Origin: Rostratula benghalensis
Taxonomy: Eukaryota > Chordata > Aves > Charadriiformes > Rostratulidae
Assembly (NCBI GenBank): GCA_013399305.1
Contig: VXAI01000443.1
Coordinates: forward strand, 111,266 to 175,265
Length of the DNA: 64,000 bases
Direction of reading: 5' to 3'
Shown one piece after another: positions 13,835 to 27,112 of the stretch. Position 1 is the first letter of the stretch; each line of letters starts with the position of its first letter. Both the position numbers and the translations under genes were made by a program. The notes beneath the pieces were generated by a model, which was given only the letters and a program-made list of their open reading frames with translations, was not told where the DNA came from and did not search any database.

Positions 13835-16800
13835 ATGTTTTTAGTTTAATCACATCTGCTTTGTCCTGTGGCAGCACAGAGATTGTGCTGGAGAAGCCAT
13901 GATCCTGGTCATTATAGCCAAATACTGACTTCTGCAAGATAACTCTGCTACTCACAAGTTCCACTCCTCAAGGTAGTTACTGTTGCCACATTCAATGCCC
14001 AAACCATGCATCTGAATGGAGATTAAGCAGGACTGTGATTCCTGCATCATCTTTATGTGAACTGGAGGACAGAGAGATCCAGACCAGTAAAGTTAACATT
14101 CATATGGGTAGGCTGGGTAGGCCAGGATGGCTGTGGATCTGTAGGATTCCTCTGTAGGAATCCACAGAGACATAAAAGTGACCCTCATAACTACTTAGGG
14201 CTGCATTAAAAGGATTTGTCCGATGCTCCACAGTTTTTTCATCTTTGCATCACCTTTCCTGTGGGCAAAGTCCCATTTTCAGGAAGACGGCTTTCAAAAT
14301 AGCTATTCTTTGGAAATTAATATGGCAATGATTTGTAATAAACCCACTACTTAGGGTTGCTAAACATCAGACAACTTAAGTTTAACTTGCAGTAATCAAA
14401 AGATCTAATTGAGTCTAATTTTATTTCAGTTCTGAATGTGTCTTAAAGATCTGCGGAGTCAAGAGTTTTCTCAGTTTATTGCCGACCCCTTGGTACAGAG
14501 TTTGCAGACAGAATTTGATCCTCTAATAACACTGAGGAAAGCTTGTAATCTCAAGTCAACCAAAAGATCTGGCAGCATGCTACAAAAAGACAAGAAAGCC
14601 AATATTTTAAAAACTGACATCAGGAAGCAATAACACTGATACTTTGATCATTGTTTTCTCTTTCTGTTTTTGATGAATATCAAGATTATATTTTGTTAGG
14701 GACTCAGAAGGGGGAAAAGAATTATACTATAAAAAAGGGAGTCCTTCATATTACAAGATTGGTTCAGGAATGGTGTTGACATATTTTTTCCTAGTAAAAC
14801 TTGAATTCCTTGTGATACTTTGAATGATATTTATAGATAAGTCATATCAATATTTTACTTTTATTATGTAAAAGAATCTGGTGACTTTAAATGTAAATAA
14901 GGGAAATCAATATTTTGGAACTTATAAATCACCTAGCCAGAAGTCTTATTCAAGCAAATAATTTATTCTTTAATATAATGACATGAATATGAATGTCTAA
15001 TTAATCCGTGTGAGTAATTTTAACAACATAACTGAGTACAATTGGACAAACAACCTGCCAACACAAAGGTGCATGGAAGCAGAAGAGTTGACATAAGTCA
15101 GGGCCTATATCACTTTGCTGCTGCTGCCACTCAACTGCTTCTGGAACTGGTGTGTAGGATTTTCATCTCATACAAGGCAAAATCAAGTAGCAAATATGAA
15201 ATAGTTATGAGGGATTAGATTCTCCTTGACTCTGCTTTCCATATTGTCTGTTTTTTTCCTGGAGTTCCTCACTGGAAGAATATTAAAGCTGTGGAAAACC
15301 AAACCAGAGGCGCACCTGAGCCACACAGACAGAACTCCAAAAAGGCCAGTTAGCTCTGTGGCTACCTGGGAAAACAACCCTTACAAGGAGTATTTTTGGC
15401 TTCATGTGGGTTTATGAAGGCTAGTCACATTTGGGTTTGGAGTTACTCACATCAGGTCAGAAAGACCTAAGCCTCTTTTTCCTCTCTCTTTTTCATTGAC
15501 CTTTATTAACTTCCTGTTAAATTTTGTTACCAAAGTTGTTCATCCCCATGACCTTTTCTTTGGATGAGTCCCCTCTCAGGCAACAATATGATATATTCTG
15601 CTTACTGAGGTTTATAGATATCTGTGGAAAAGCACTGAAGTCTTCAGATCAAATTCAATTTGTACCGAAGCTTGAGGCACAACTTTCATAGATGTGGCGC
15701 AGCTGGGAATAGTGCAGACTTAGATGACTATACTTCATACCCTTGAAAAAGACAACAGACAGAAGTGGTAGAAAACACGGGTCTCCCCATGGGGTAAAAG
15801 TAAATAGATATTTGGTTGTTACTATATGGGAACTGATAAGCAATCAGATGAGGAGAAGAGGAAATAATTGAGACCTTCCCCAGGATAGAGAAAGGTAGAG
15901 GTGGAGGAACAGAGGTAAAGAACAAGAGTGGTGAAAGTACAGGGAAAAGAATGACAATAATGATAGCAGATAAGAACAAGCAATACTGACAGCCCTTCCA
16001 AGGTGCTCAGGACAGAAGGGAATTGTGCCAACTGAACTTCATATAGTATAACTGTATAAAGAGGAAATAGGCCCCTTTTGGATAATTAGGGGCAGATCCA
16101 TGGAGATCGTCCAGCTGCTTCTCTGCACATCACTGATGCAAAGCAGATGGACCTTCATTTGGAACAGCTAGTTATGACAGGTTTAGAGCACCTTTGTGTC
16201 ACTGCTGCAGATCAAGTCTTGGCTTCTACTTCCTCCCATGACTTTTGGGGACAGCATAAATCATCCAGTCTTTGATCTCACAGTTCATGATGGGACCAAA
16301 AAAAAACCTTCGTAAGATTATAACCTGTTAATGCATGATTGACTTTTTTGTGTGTCACATTTTCTTTGCCTTCCACTCCACGACCACAGATCTCAAGTGA
16401 GAAAGATGGAGGGGGGAAATATTGACAATTAAAGAACAATTAAATATGTGTTGCCGTATAAAACAATCAAGTGAAGGGCAGCTTTAGGCAAGATTTTATC
16501 TTCATAATTATAAGCAGAGTGTATGGAGTGTGGAGTGCTTAGAAGGAAGTAATTAAAATAATTGTCCTTTAGAAATATCTGGTTTTGTTGTTTTATTGAA
16601 TAACTGAAGCAAACATACCAGTTTAGATGCTTGTTATTTATTTAGCTGGATTTATTTTAAACTTCCATTCTAAAATGCTCAAGCCAAGGTCCTTGTGAGG
16701 TAATTTCCCTGTCAGGAAGTCCTGAGCTAATCCTAAACGTCAAACAGAATTGCAGTACTGAAAGCCTGGACAACAGAATGCAACTTTGGATTATGTTTCC

Positions 16801-19800
16801 TTGAGCAATTAGCTGAGAAGCTGCCATGGAAAGTTCTCATCTTGTTAGGTTTCCTTGACCCCATCTTTTCTTTCCAGATGTTCTGTCATGTTTGCTCTGA
16901 CTGCATCTGCACTACTAAGTGAAAGAAGGCCAAGAAGTGAGTTCAAGCACTTTACCCCACTGTGCATCTGTTAAGCTGCACCCTGCTCAGCACAAAACAA
17001 GACAGATCCTGCCAAATTTCCCAGAGGGATCTGTCCTACCGGGGCCTGATCCTAAGCAGTGTGATGTGCGTCAAATGATGCCACTTAACATCAGAGCAAG
17101 GGGTTGGCCTCTGAAACTTATTTATTTGTTTAGCAGTATGCTTATAACTCGTGGGATTGAGATTCACCCAGAGAAGGATGATGAAGATAAATATAACAGA
17201 AAGATGGGATGTGATCTTTTCTTGTGTCATCTACTAGCCAAAGATAAGTATAAAATAATATATCTGACAGCACTCTTATTAAGGCTCCTCCACTTTCACC
17301 AGTTCACCACCAACTGGGCTCATGAAACCATTTTGAGGAGAGAGAGAGAGACCATGTACTATATCACTGAGTTAATTGAAATTAAGGCAACAACTAGGGA
17401 AAAAAGCCCTTTTCTAGAAATCAGTGTTGTTCCTTTTGGCCATCATCCAATTAACAGACGACAGTTTCTGGTGTTTTCTGTCTCTAATTCTAAAAGCAAG
17501 GGAGTGGATGCAGGAAAGGTCTTTTGATTCTTACAGGATTAACCTTCAAATTCCTCCTGGTATAAACTTAAGCCATCCAACTCCACTAATATATCACGTA
17601 GGCTGAGTGTCTGGTTAATGGCAGCTACTGTCACAAATTCTTTTGCTTTCTCGGTTTCTATTTTTTTAAAAATATCTCCATTATGCATCTAACTACTTGT
17701 GAAACCACAACTGAAAATGCTTAAATGGCTAACACATGGCCTGGTCCTCCTGACAGATGATGCATCCCTACACAGTTGCCTATTTCCCATTTCAGGAAAA
17801 ACTAGTGGATCTGAAAACTTGCAACACTTTTTATGGCCATTTACATAGCATTTAACTACAGTTTACATGGGTACTGTGTCCCTAACATCAAACCAGGGCT
17901 TACTCTGTGACAACACAAGGCCACATCGTTGGAAGGGAGGAGAGAAAAACAGCTTTTTCACTCTTGTGCAGCAGCTGCCTCCATGCTGGCTCTGCAGCTG
18001 AGTGGTGTGGCTGTTGCAGTCAGCAGCAACTGGTACTACTATTAGCTAGAAAGCAAAACTGTAAATCTACAGGGATGCAGTTATGTGAGACAGGCTGAGC
18101 CTGCATAACAGCTTACTGCTGCTGAGAGGAAGAGTCTTGTTTCCTCTTCAGCAGCTTTTTTACTTGTTTCTCATTCTCCTCTGTTCACTCTTTCCCTCCT
18201 CTTGCACTGACTCTTAGGCACCTCTGCCCCTTGGGCCACATGTGTTGTAGTAAACTATATTTGCCCAGTTCCGTACTCTGGCACTGAGACCAGCTGGCAA
18301 GGAACAGCATCCTCCCTATCCATCAAGCTCTTCAACCTTCCAGTGCTTGGTGGCCATATACAAGCTGCCTGTGGGGAATGGTTTCTGGTCCACGACGACT
18401 TTGCAGCTGTTCCTAGGAATTTTTGGAAGAGAGGTAGTTAACCTGGGCCAAAAACCATACCGGGGTCATTATAACAATTTACTGTAGACAGCGTAAACAA
18501 TCCAGTTCCAGTGCCTTGGAGTGTTTCCTGGTACTGTTTAATACATTATGATTGCTGTAAGTCAGGGAGCTGATTCCTCTCAGTGAAGTAGCAGGAAACC
18601 AGCTCAACCAAAAAGGAAGAAGAAAAAGCCTTCTGCCAGTTTAGAGAGCTACATCAGCTCCTTAGGGATCGGATCACAGACATGGGGAAGGGGTGAGGAC
18701 AAGAGTACACATCTAAAAAGAGAGAGGGAGAGATGGAAAAGAAAGTAAAGATCGACCTCTTCAGTATCAGTTTTGTCTATCTTGTCTAACTGTATGCTCC
18801 TTAACAGTATAATTAGAGATATATGCATACAAATGTACACAGGAGGATTCTTTGTCCTGCAGTGATGCTAAAGACATTTGCAGCACACAGTGCCAGCCAC
18901 TCACTGCCATTTCTCTGGAGATTTCTACCCTTTAGGTTCTGCCATCTAATTTGAATTTGTAAGAAATTCCTAACTCTTTTCAGTCAAAATGAGCCCTACT
19001 GTAAACTAATCTAGTGCGTTTTGCTTTCACTGCTCACACAAGCAGTTTAAATGGCAGATTGGACGAGGCAATAGCATTCAGAAAGACAAGCAGAAGGAGG
19101 TGACCCTGCTTTAACCTCTTCATGTGACATATCTGCAACCAAAAGAGAGTGGTACTTGTATACAGCATTCAGAAAAGTTTGTCCTCTTTGCTCTGAGTCA
19201 ACAGTTAGGCATTCAGCAGCAGTGCCAATACATTAGAATAGACAGCCCCCTGCCCTGGGACACAGATGTTCAGCTGGACTGAGGAATGACTGCAAAACAA
19301 TCGTGCATACCTGCATAAAACCAGTTGTTTGAGTTGTTTTCTTTTTCCACCATCCACAGTTTTTCAGTCTAGGTCACCGTATTATCACATGGGCAAAAAG
19401 TTCTGGTCAGAACTTCTGAATCTGGCATTGCTTATGGGGCTGTGGGTTGAGAAAGTCTTTGTTGTGCTGCAGGGTGATCCAAACACTAGTAACACTGTTC
19501 TCAATTATAGATATATTACATGCTGGGTTTTTTTAAAATAAACTTTCTGTACTCATGCAAATATAACTAATAAAAATAAAAAACCCCAAACCACAAACAA
19601 AACCCAACCTTTTAAGTTACAGGTATTCTGTGCAAACACTTCTTAATGAAGTTTGGGTTTTTTTCTTTCCTAACAGATGCAAATTTTAGGCTAGTGAACT
19701 CCTCTCTGGAATTCAGGAGTCTAGTGGCCTTGAGAGTTGACAGTTTTGGGATGAACTGGTGAAAAACATTTTGCATAGCAGAGTAAGTCATGCAAGTCTT

Positions 19801-20062
19801 AACAGTATTAAAACAACCTTTCAGACACACATGCTTGAGTCTTGTTAAATCAACATCCTCACATCATTTTAAAGCTTTTAATTTCCATTCTAAAGATCTG
19901 ACTCCTCTACCCTGAATTAAGAAACTGTTTTAGTTCAAAGTTTGCTAGTAATTGCTGTCACAATTAGAAGTTCTCCTGATTTGCAAATTCCCATAAATTC
20001 TATTTTGTGTTGTCGGTTTACAATTGTAAAACAGCAGGAACCTTGCTGTGTGTGCATTTTCA
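13835..20062. other. unique sequence, no gene seen
   Basis: About 6 kb without a recognisable repeat. It holds the longest non-repeat open frame of the window (16919-17527, described separately), a short GA run near 17338-17352 and a CA/A-rich patch near 19570-19606. No RNA gene is visible. Confidence 0.55.
16919..17527 (+). other. 202-codon open frame of unknown meaning
   Basis: The frame follows a stop at 16916-16918 and ends with TGA at 17525-17527. It starts with GTG; the first ATG pair is near 17075, which would leave about 150 codons. The predicted product has no signal peptide, clear membrane segment, zinc-binding pattern or repeat that I recognise. There is no promoter, convincing splice site or poly(A) signal to support it. 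A random stretch this long is uncommon in AT-rich DNA but not implausible in 64 kb over six frames. I do not call it a gene. Confidence 0.1.
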
Positions 20063-20178
20063 AAATCACAGAATCACAGAATGATATGGGGTTGGAAAGG
20101 ACCTCTGGAGATCATGTAGTCCAACCCCTCTGACAAAGCAGGTCCACCTAGAGCAGGTTGCATAGGAACATGTCCAGG
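20063..20178 (-). mobile_element. CR1 LINE fragment, 3'-terminal ~115 bp
   Basis: The plus strand reads aatcacagaatgatatgggg and then the ggaaaggacct block, so the CR1 3' end is on the left and the element lies on the minus strand. It is heavily 5'-truncated. About 80 bp of A-rich sequence separates it from a CR1 in the opposite orientation at 20261-20539, giving a head-to-head inverted pair. Confidence 0.93.
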
Positions 20179-20260
20179 TGGTTGAAGATGAAGAATAATT
20201 TTTTCTTATGGAAAATGATAAAAGAATTAATAAAGAGAGAAGTTTACCCCATTTTCTATT

Positions 20261-20539
20261 GTAACTAATAGACAAGATGAGGGGCAATGGGACAAGATGG
20301 AACACAGAACGTTCCATTCAAATATGAGGAAAAACTTCTTTACGGTGAGGGTGGCAGAGCACTGGAACAGGCTGCCCAGGGAAGTTGTGGTGTTCCCTTC
20401 TCCAGAGATCTTCAAGATCTGCCTGGATGCAGTCCTGAGTAACATGCTCTAGGCAACCCTGCTTAGCAGGAGAGTTGGACTAGACCTCTCTAGAGGTCCC
20501 TTCCACCTCTGACAATTCCGTGATTCCATGATTCCGTAA
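20261..20539 (+). mobile_element. CR1 LINE fragment, 3' end
   Basis: Plus-strand CR1 starting in the gtaactaatagacaagatg part of ORF2. It passes through the conserved gagcactggaacaggctgcc block and ends in a degenerate tandem tail (gtgattccatgattccg). It shares subfamily-specific wording, aaacttcttt followed by a gtgagggtg block, with the copy at 40368-40722. It is the right arm of the inverted CR1 pair. Confidence 0.95.
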
Positions 20540-21450
20540 CAGAATCTGGTGTAGGTGGGTATTTTTTGCTGTTTTGACAAAACCTTAACTGTCACTTCTG
20601 TTCAAGGAGGTCTGAAGATATTTTATTATTCCTTGTTTCTTGTGAATTAATAGCTACCTAGTGTTTAAATAAAAGAATTTGCTGAGAATGTCTCCAAATT
20701 CCACCTTGGAACTCCTTTTTAGAACTAACACATCTCTTAAAAACAATCAAGCAAATCCGCAAATCTTGTGGTTTGGAAGTATTCTTTTTTAGTGGTTTCA
20801 GTTGTGATTGAGGTAATAAGCAGATGTTTCATGCTACTTTCATCATAAGGAATGCATCTGTTGCAGGGTGGCACAGAATGGTAATGTTGTGTAATGTAGT
20901 TTGACGAATTTCTTCCTAACTTTCACAGACCCATTATCTCTCTTCCTCTGTTGTCCAGTGTTAATTTTGCTCTTTTCCTTACTCTTTCTTCCTTGGGTAT
21001 GTAAGCAAGATAATACTCAGCTGCAGAATGTGTATGGATACTTTTATCTTAAGAGCAAGCAGCCTGAGTGAAAAGCAGTATTTCAGATGCTTTGACTATG
21101 GTAGCAATACAATCACCCAAAATGTTGCTAGAAAAGTTTCAGGGTACCTGCCATGGCTTCTACTGCAGCTGCAGCCAAACATGGGTGTAGCCCTGTCCCT
21201 GCGAGCTGAGGGGCACTTTAGTGTCCTGAGAAAACAAGAGCAGGTAGTGACAAAGCAGCCGGGAATGTTATCAATCCTCTGGTCTGGTGTCTCCTCTTCG
21301 AGGAACTTCAATCTGTAGTGAAGCAGTTAGCACAGATTTAGTGTAGCACTACTTTGGAGCAAGGGGATTTTGGATATGACTGGGAGCTGGGTTAAAAAGA
21401 AGCCAGGAGTTAACTGGAGAGCTGATGGTAAAAAAGAATTTCTGTTTTGG

Positions 21451-21551
21451 AAGAAATGTAGAAGGATGGAAGGAAGGAAGAAATGTAGAAGGAAGGAAGG
21501 AAGGAAGGAAGGAAGGAAGGAAGGAAGGAAGGAAGGAAGGAAGGAAGGAAG
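21451..21551 (+). repeat. (GGAA)n microsatellite with duplicated leader
   Basis: A pure AAGG/GGAA run of about 15 units fills 21489-21550. Just before it a block beginning aagaaatgtagaagga occurs twice, at 21451 and 21478, giving a 27-bp period, so the array grew from a duplicated purine-rich seed. On the minus strand the repeat translates into a Pro-Ser-Phe-Leu periodic frame, which is an artefact. Array length is probably polymorphic. Confidence 0.97.
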
Positions 21552-23618
21552 CTAGTTCCCAGTCCTCTCCAAATCAGATTTTGAGGTAACCAATATTGTA
21601 TTTCCAGTGGAATGATGTAGATCAGCACGATCTTATGTAAAAATTCCATTTTGACAAAAATGCTTTTTAAAATAAGTCTTCAGGGGGGTTTCTAGGTCTG
21701 CAGTAAAAACCAGCTTTTAATATTCCTTCCATCTGTCCTGCTAGTAATGCATCTGTTTCACACAGGATGCTATGCAAAATAAAGTAGGGTTGTCTTGGAG
21801 TCTGGTCCTGGGATCACTGTTTACCAGACGGATTTGGATAATAAAAGCTTTTAATGCTACTTGCTTACCTTCCTAAATTAGCGAAGATGCATGGATACTG
21901 TTGTGCAAAACAACCTCAGTGGACCACTTTGAATTGTTTGGATTCATTGATAAGAAGAAGCTGAGGGTCGTTAGTTTAACAAATTACTTCTACGGACTTC
22001 AAGAGGCAGCAAGAAAAGAGAGGAGTAAATAGTAGTTAATGGCATGGGAAGCTTGGACACAAAGAGTCCCCCAGAGTAGAAGCCAAGAGGAAACAAACCC
22101 AGGAGACTACATTTAATAGATGAACGTTGGAAGAATAAGCCATTCAGGCACCTACAAAAGAGACAGGGAAAGTAACAACGGACAGACTATGTGGTGTTGG
22201 TGTGGGGCTCATGGAAATAAGGCTGGAGGAAATGGAAGATGAATTTGTGAGCGTTGAAGAGATGTGCAAATTTATGGAGATCTGGCTTTGTCATGCTGAT
22301 GACGCAAAAAGGGGACTTTCTGTTCGCTCAGTAAGAATCCTCACAGAGAATCCAAGTGATTTAAATAACCATTAGTCCACTGAGCTCCTATTTATATTCA
22401 AATAGAAGAATCTAATCTAACTTTCTAGACATTTCTAATCTAAATTTCAAGGCAGAACATTTCACGCTTCTTAAAAGTGTGTGAAATATAAAGCACTCAC
22501 CTTCTCTTCCTCTGCAAAGTGCACAATGCAGGTCTACCCAACAGAATTAATAGCATCCCTGTGACTGGAACACTATCTACCTTACAAAAACCTGCACATT
22601 AAGAATAGTACTTAACACTTAAAAAGAATTGGTGTTGTGACAGACTTTTTATTAATGGTGTAGATTGAAAGGCACCTTTTATAACAAATTATTTTATAGC
22701 TGGCCTTTCACTTGCTGGAAGAAGTGAGGCCAGATTTCAAATGTAGCTCATGTTTTAGGCCAAATCCATTAAGAGCTTGGTTCTGACTCCCAAGGGAGCC
22801 AAACTTGATAATCTTGGTTAAGCTTTGCTCTGGATTTTCACTCACTGCTTTAGCAGAATTTGGGGCATGAAAATCAGAATCTAACTATAATCAAAAGAAA
22901 GGCTTGCAGAGGACCTATAAATCAAAATTTCAACCACAACACAAAACTATCTAAGAAATCTAAAATAATGGCCATGTCAGCAGGTTTTTTTGTTTGTGGG
23001 TTTGTTTTGGGTTTTTTTTTTTTAATTTATATTTCTAAAAAGCATTTATAATATAACGGTAATTTAAAGCTTATATTTATGAGCACATGCATGTTGATAC
23101 ATCGACCTACTATTTTTGAAATCAAGTTGTGGTTGTTTTCTTGTCCCCTCACCATCTAACTAACTAGTCTATTTCGATCCCACTATTAAAGTATTTCAGT
23201 CTAAGGGGTTAATTTTTATTGGACCAGCCAGTTCTATTGGAATTTGATTCCACTTTCAGCAGTCTACAGCTTCTGGAAAATGAGCGCTTGGCAATATATG
23301 TTAATTTAAATCACTGGTCATAAACAATGGTGGAATTTTAGGTATGTCAGCCCCCTGTTTGAAACACAGTGTGCTTTTAGAAATACTGGAATATAGAGTT
23401 CAACAACCACTGGGACACACTGAATTTCAGTGGAAGATTCTTTTTGCTATCTCATCTTTCTGCATAAACTAATGTTGAAATTCTAGAAGATATAATATCT
23501 TTAGGAAAAATGAAGTTTAATTTCTGCATTACATGACATAATGCAGAACATAAGCAGATCCAATTAAAATGCTGATTGTTACTTAAAGGGCTATAGCATA
23601 AAATGTAATAAGGGTTGC

Positions 23619-23635
23619 TTTTTTTTTTTTTTTTT
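23619..23635 (+). repeat. poly(T) tract, 17 nt
   Basis: A homopolymer run between ggttgc and ccctagc. No retrocopy is recognisable on either side. Confidence 0.85.
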
Positions 23636-25103
23636 CCCTAGCACACCTTCACCTCATGTGAAAATCTTGTGGAAAAGATTGTCATAACTTGTTTTATTTA
23701 CATAGCTTTTCATGAATTTTTGCATGTATAATAGTTCATCATCAGGAAGTACAGTAGAACTAGATCTGAATTCTGAGGATAAGAATGGGGAACCATAATG
23801 AGATGACAGAGACACAAGGAGCAGAGCAGCAGATAAATGAGGAGATTTCAGTTGTGTTAGTCTACTTCTATTCCTGGTCTGACAATGTAAACAAAGATAG
23901 TTGAATACAAAGTCTGTCTTCTAAGTGGTGAGGGTGCATGGGGAAAAGTAGGAGGGTTAACATACAGTCAGGAGGTAAATGGAAGCGGTAAGAGTAGGTA
24001 AAAGGAGGGAAGATCATTGGGGAGAGGTTATATTTCTGTTCCATGACTGTGGCCCCTGATCAGCACCTTTCACCCTCACAGTCATCTGTTAGAAAGAGAC
24101 TGCATGTGCTTGGGTTTTGTGTTAGTCATCTTTCCTCTAAGACAAAGATGGAGCCTTGCCTCTGTGGCAGATTAATTGAGGCAGAAAGGATGTTTTTCCT
24201 TCCCAGTTAAATATCCATTTTGCAGGGAGGGAATTTAGATCAGTTTAGAAGTCACAAATAACATGGTCAAGTGCATAGAGTTTCATTATCTGGCAATCTG
24301 GAGATGGGAATGGGGTTGAAGGAAAGCACTTTTAGGGTGCTGGAAGACAGCAGCTGTGAATCCTAATTACTGAACACTGACATTTTCTACCAGTACCTTG
24401 ACCAAGCTGGCAATCTGTAATGACAGAAATCTGTCGCAGAACATCACCAGCTCATCATGAGGAAAAGGGTGACCAGGTACCAGGAACAGCATAGGAAGCA
24501 AGCTGGAAGGGGCATGTAGTAGAGCAGCAAGGGTGAACAATTACTGAAAGAAAGAGTATTGATAAATTTTGTTTGCTTTACTGCTTTGTATTCTGGAGTG
24601 GGTTAATAAAAGGTTACTTATATAAGGTTACTTAAATGCTGATTTGTCACGTTGTCTTTCCTCATACATACATGGCTTTACATGGCAGTCCATTCACAGA
24701 GAGACAGTGAGTGGGACACTTGAGAGCAATGAAGAACCTTTATGTGCTATTCTGTGGCTTTCTGAATGGCATGCTTAACTACTGATATAGATGTAGGAGC
24801 ATTGATAGTGACATAATTTGGTTAACGAGAGAAAGATCTTGGCCCCTGCTTTGCACAATCATATTTTAAAGTTAATCCGCCACCAAAAGTGGCTCAAGTT
24901 GTCCACATCCATTATATAAACAAATGGAGGTACATCACTAAAACATAACTTGCAATGGGTTTTTATTGGATTAAAGATGGTGATTTTGATGAAATATATA
25001 CAAGGCCAGCTATTTTTGTCCCAAACCTATTAAATTTACAATTACACCTTTGGGTTTTTTCCCTGGGAAAAAAAAGAGAGAAAAGCCCAGTAAGTCCCCA
25101 GCC

Positions 25104-25121
25104 TTTTTTTTTTTTTTTTTT
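25104..25121 (+). repeat. poly(T) tract, 18 nt
   Basis: A homopolymer run after ccccagcc. No associated retrocopy or transposon is recognised. Confidence 0.85.
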
Positions 25122-25718
25122 GTAGAGTGTGTGTCTTCCTCTGCAATTTTCCATTAATTTCCCTTTTTCTCCATCATTTTCTGTAGTATCTTTGGCTGAT
25201 GAGGAATGGCCAGCTTTTCATTGCCAGTGTGATCTTTGCGGTGATGAGTTGTGTTTGTGTCACCTAAAGGCTAACTTGTCATTAGGTGGATGACCGGGTG
25301 AAACACCTTCTGGTTACTCAGAGCTGAAAGCGTTGCAGAGTACAGGAATACTTCCTCACTAAACTGTGCTTAGAGTACCTACTAGGCCAGTGGTCTGTGT
25401 CAAGCAGCTTTTAGTAAACTATCTATGTAGATTATGTTTAAGAGTGTGTTTTTCCTATAAACCAAACACATTTAGAGAATTTGTCTGTGTATATTATGAT
25501 CAATTTTTATAAATCATAGCATTTCAGATGTGATCAAATGAGGCTGCTGCTTCTAAAACGACCTTCCAGCTTTACCATTTAGCCTTTCCCTACCAGAGTC
25601 CATCTTAAACCTCAAAAACTGGTAGCAAGCCCTCCCTGCCCCTTTTTCCCCTTGGCAATATAGCTTTATTTGTGAGAGATCCTCCACTCTCTCTTTTTTT
25701 TCTCTGTTTCTGTGGGAG

Positions 25719-25750
<32 letters not shown>
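25719..25750 (+). repeat. (TTTTG)n microsatellite
   Basis: About five TTTTG units with T-rich ends. Confidence 0.9.
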
Positions 25751-27112
25751 TAATTTCTGGTGATTCAGATACCTCAGATCTAAATCAGAGTTCATAACAT
25801 GCTAACTAAAATTATAGTATCCTTGTTTACGCTATCTGTAGTGGTATATAGGGTTGGTGATTTACATAAATCTGTTTAACCTATGTTAATTTTTTATTTC
25901 CTAGAGTTTAGGAAACCCAAATCCTAACAATAATCAGGAAGCTGTAGCTCCTAGACATATCAGTACACTTTAAATTTTGATTCTGATCTCTTTCTACAGT
26001 TATACTTGGTTCAAAAGAGTCCACGTTTAACAGTAAAGCTAGTTTTGAACTAGCCACATTAAAAACAAAACAAGCCTTTGAAAAAACTTGATAGAGTTCT
26101 GTTCCATGTTGGTGTTATGGATTATAATTGCATATTCCTAAATAAGACAACTAGATGACTAGGCATATATTTTGGATGCAGTTATTTGTTTGAAAAGGTG
26201 AAAGTATGTGTTTTGAAGGAGATGATAATTAGATAATTTATCATTCATAATTTGTTTACAGCTGAGTTTAAGAGTATTGCAAATAAATTATAAATATGAC
26301 AAAGTTGCAGAAAGTTTTCACATGGAGATAAAAAAAACATATCTCTTGGATATTTTTTATCTTTTACAGATACGAGAAAAAGAATCAAACAATTCTCATT
26401 AAGTACTTAAACTCCTCATCAACACTACTCGGGATTTTATCAGTCCACAGACCTCAGACCTGTGAATGGAGCCAACTGACATACATAATTCCTGTTGCTG
26501 GTACATGTATATCTAAAGACAGTGAATTAATTAATATGACAAGTAAGGTTTGTGCCCTAGAAGTGTTTCCTACTAGCAATTTTACAATCATTTGACAAGA
26601 TAAGAACAGGGATAAAATCTATGATCCAAAGAGAAAGCCTTTCCTTATCACTGAAAAAAACACACTTAATATCCTATTAGAGAAGTCTTGTAAGCTTATT
26701 TTGTGGGCTTTTTGGTTTCCTTTTACAATTTTTTAATGTGTTTGTGGGACTATTTTTTTTTCTGAAATAATAAAATCACGTAGCTAACTGTGGTCAGGAT
26801 TTTTTGTTGTTGACAAATATTAGACATACCTTCCAGGAAAAAAGTGTAATGTTTCTTTAACTTGGTTTAAAAGGCTCATCAGAGGAAATAACAAAGGATA
26901 AGAGATACACAGCTGGCTATGGGAATCTAACATTCTTTTATCAGTGTATATAGTCAGGGCTGAAAGCCAAACAGAAGCAATTTGTGGGGAAGGCCAATAA
27001 CCTGCACTGTCACATCAGAAAATGAGAGGTAGAGTTGTAAAAAATGGCCATCAGAAAGGGCTACTTAGTGAATCTGGACTTTCCATAGTCGTGTTGAGGT
27101 TTTGGGTGACAC

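Larger units (their letters stand above)
20540..27112. other. unique sequence with simple repeats, no gene seen
   Basis: Contains the GGAA microsatellite (21451-21551), T-rich tracts at 22983-23024, 23619-23635 and 25104-25121, and a (TTTTG)n run at 25719-25750. A 78-codon open frame at 22139-22375 has protein-like composition but no family I recognise. I see no CR1, LTR or RNA gene. Confidence 0.55.

Noticed and set aside
14436..14633. Open frame just after a splice-acceptor-like site at 14429
   Set aside because: In the frame of this ORF a stop (14433-14435) lies between the acceptor and the ATG, and no family is recognisable.
21410..21649. Periodic Pro-Ser-Phe-Leu protein on the minus strand
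   Set aside because: Produced by the GGAA microsatellite; a four-base repeat gives a periodic peptide in every frame.
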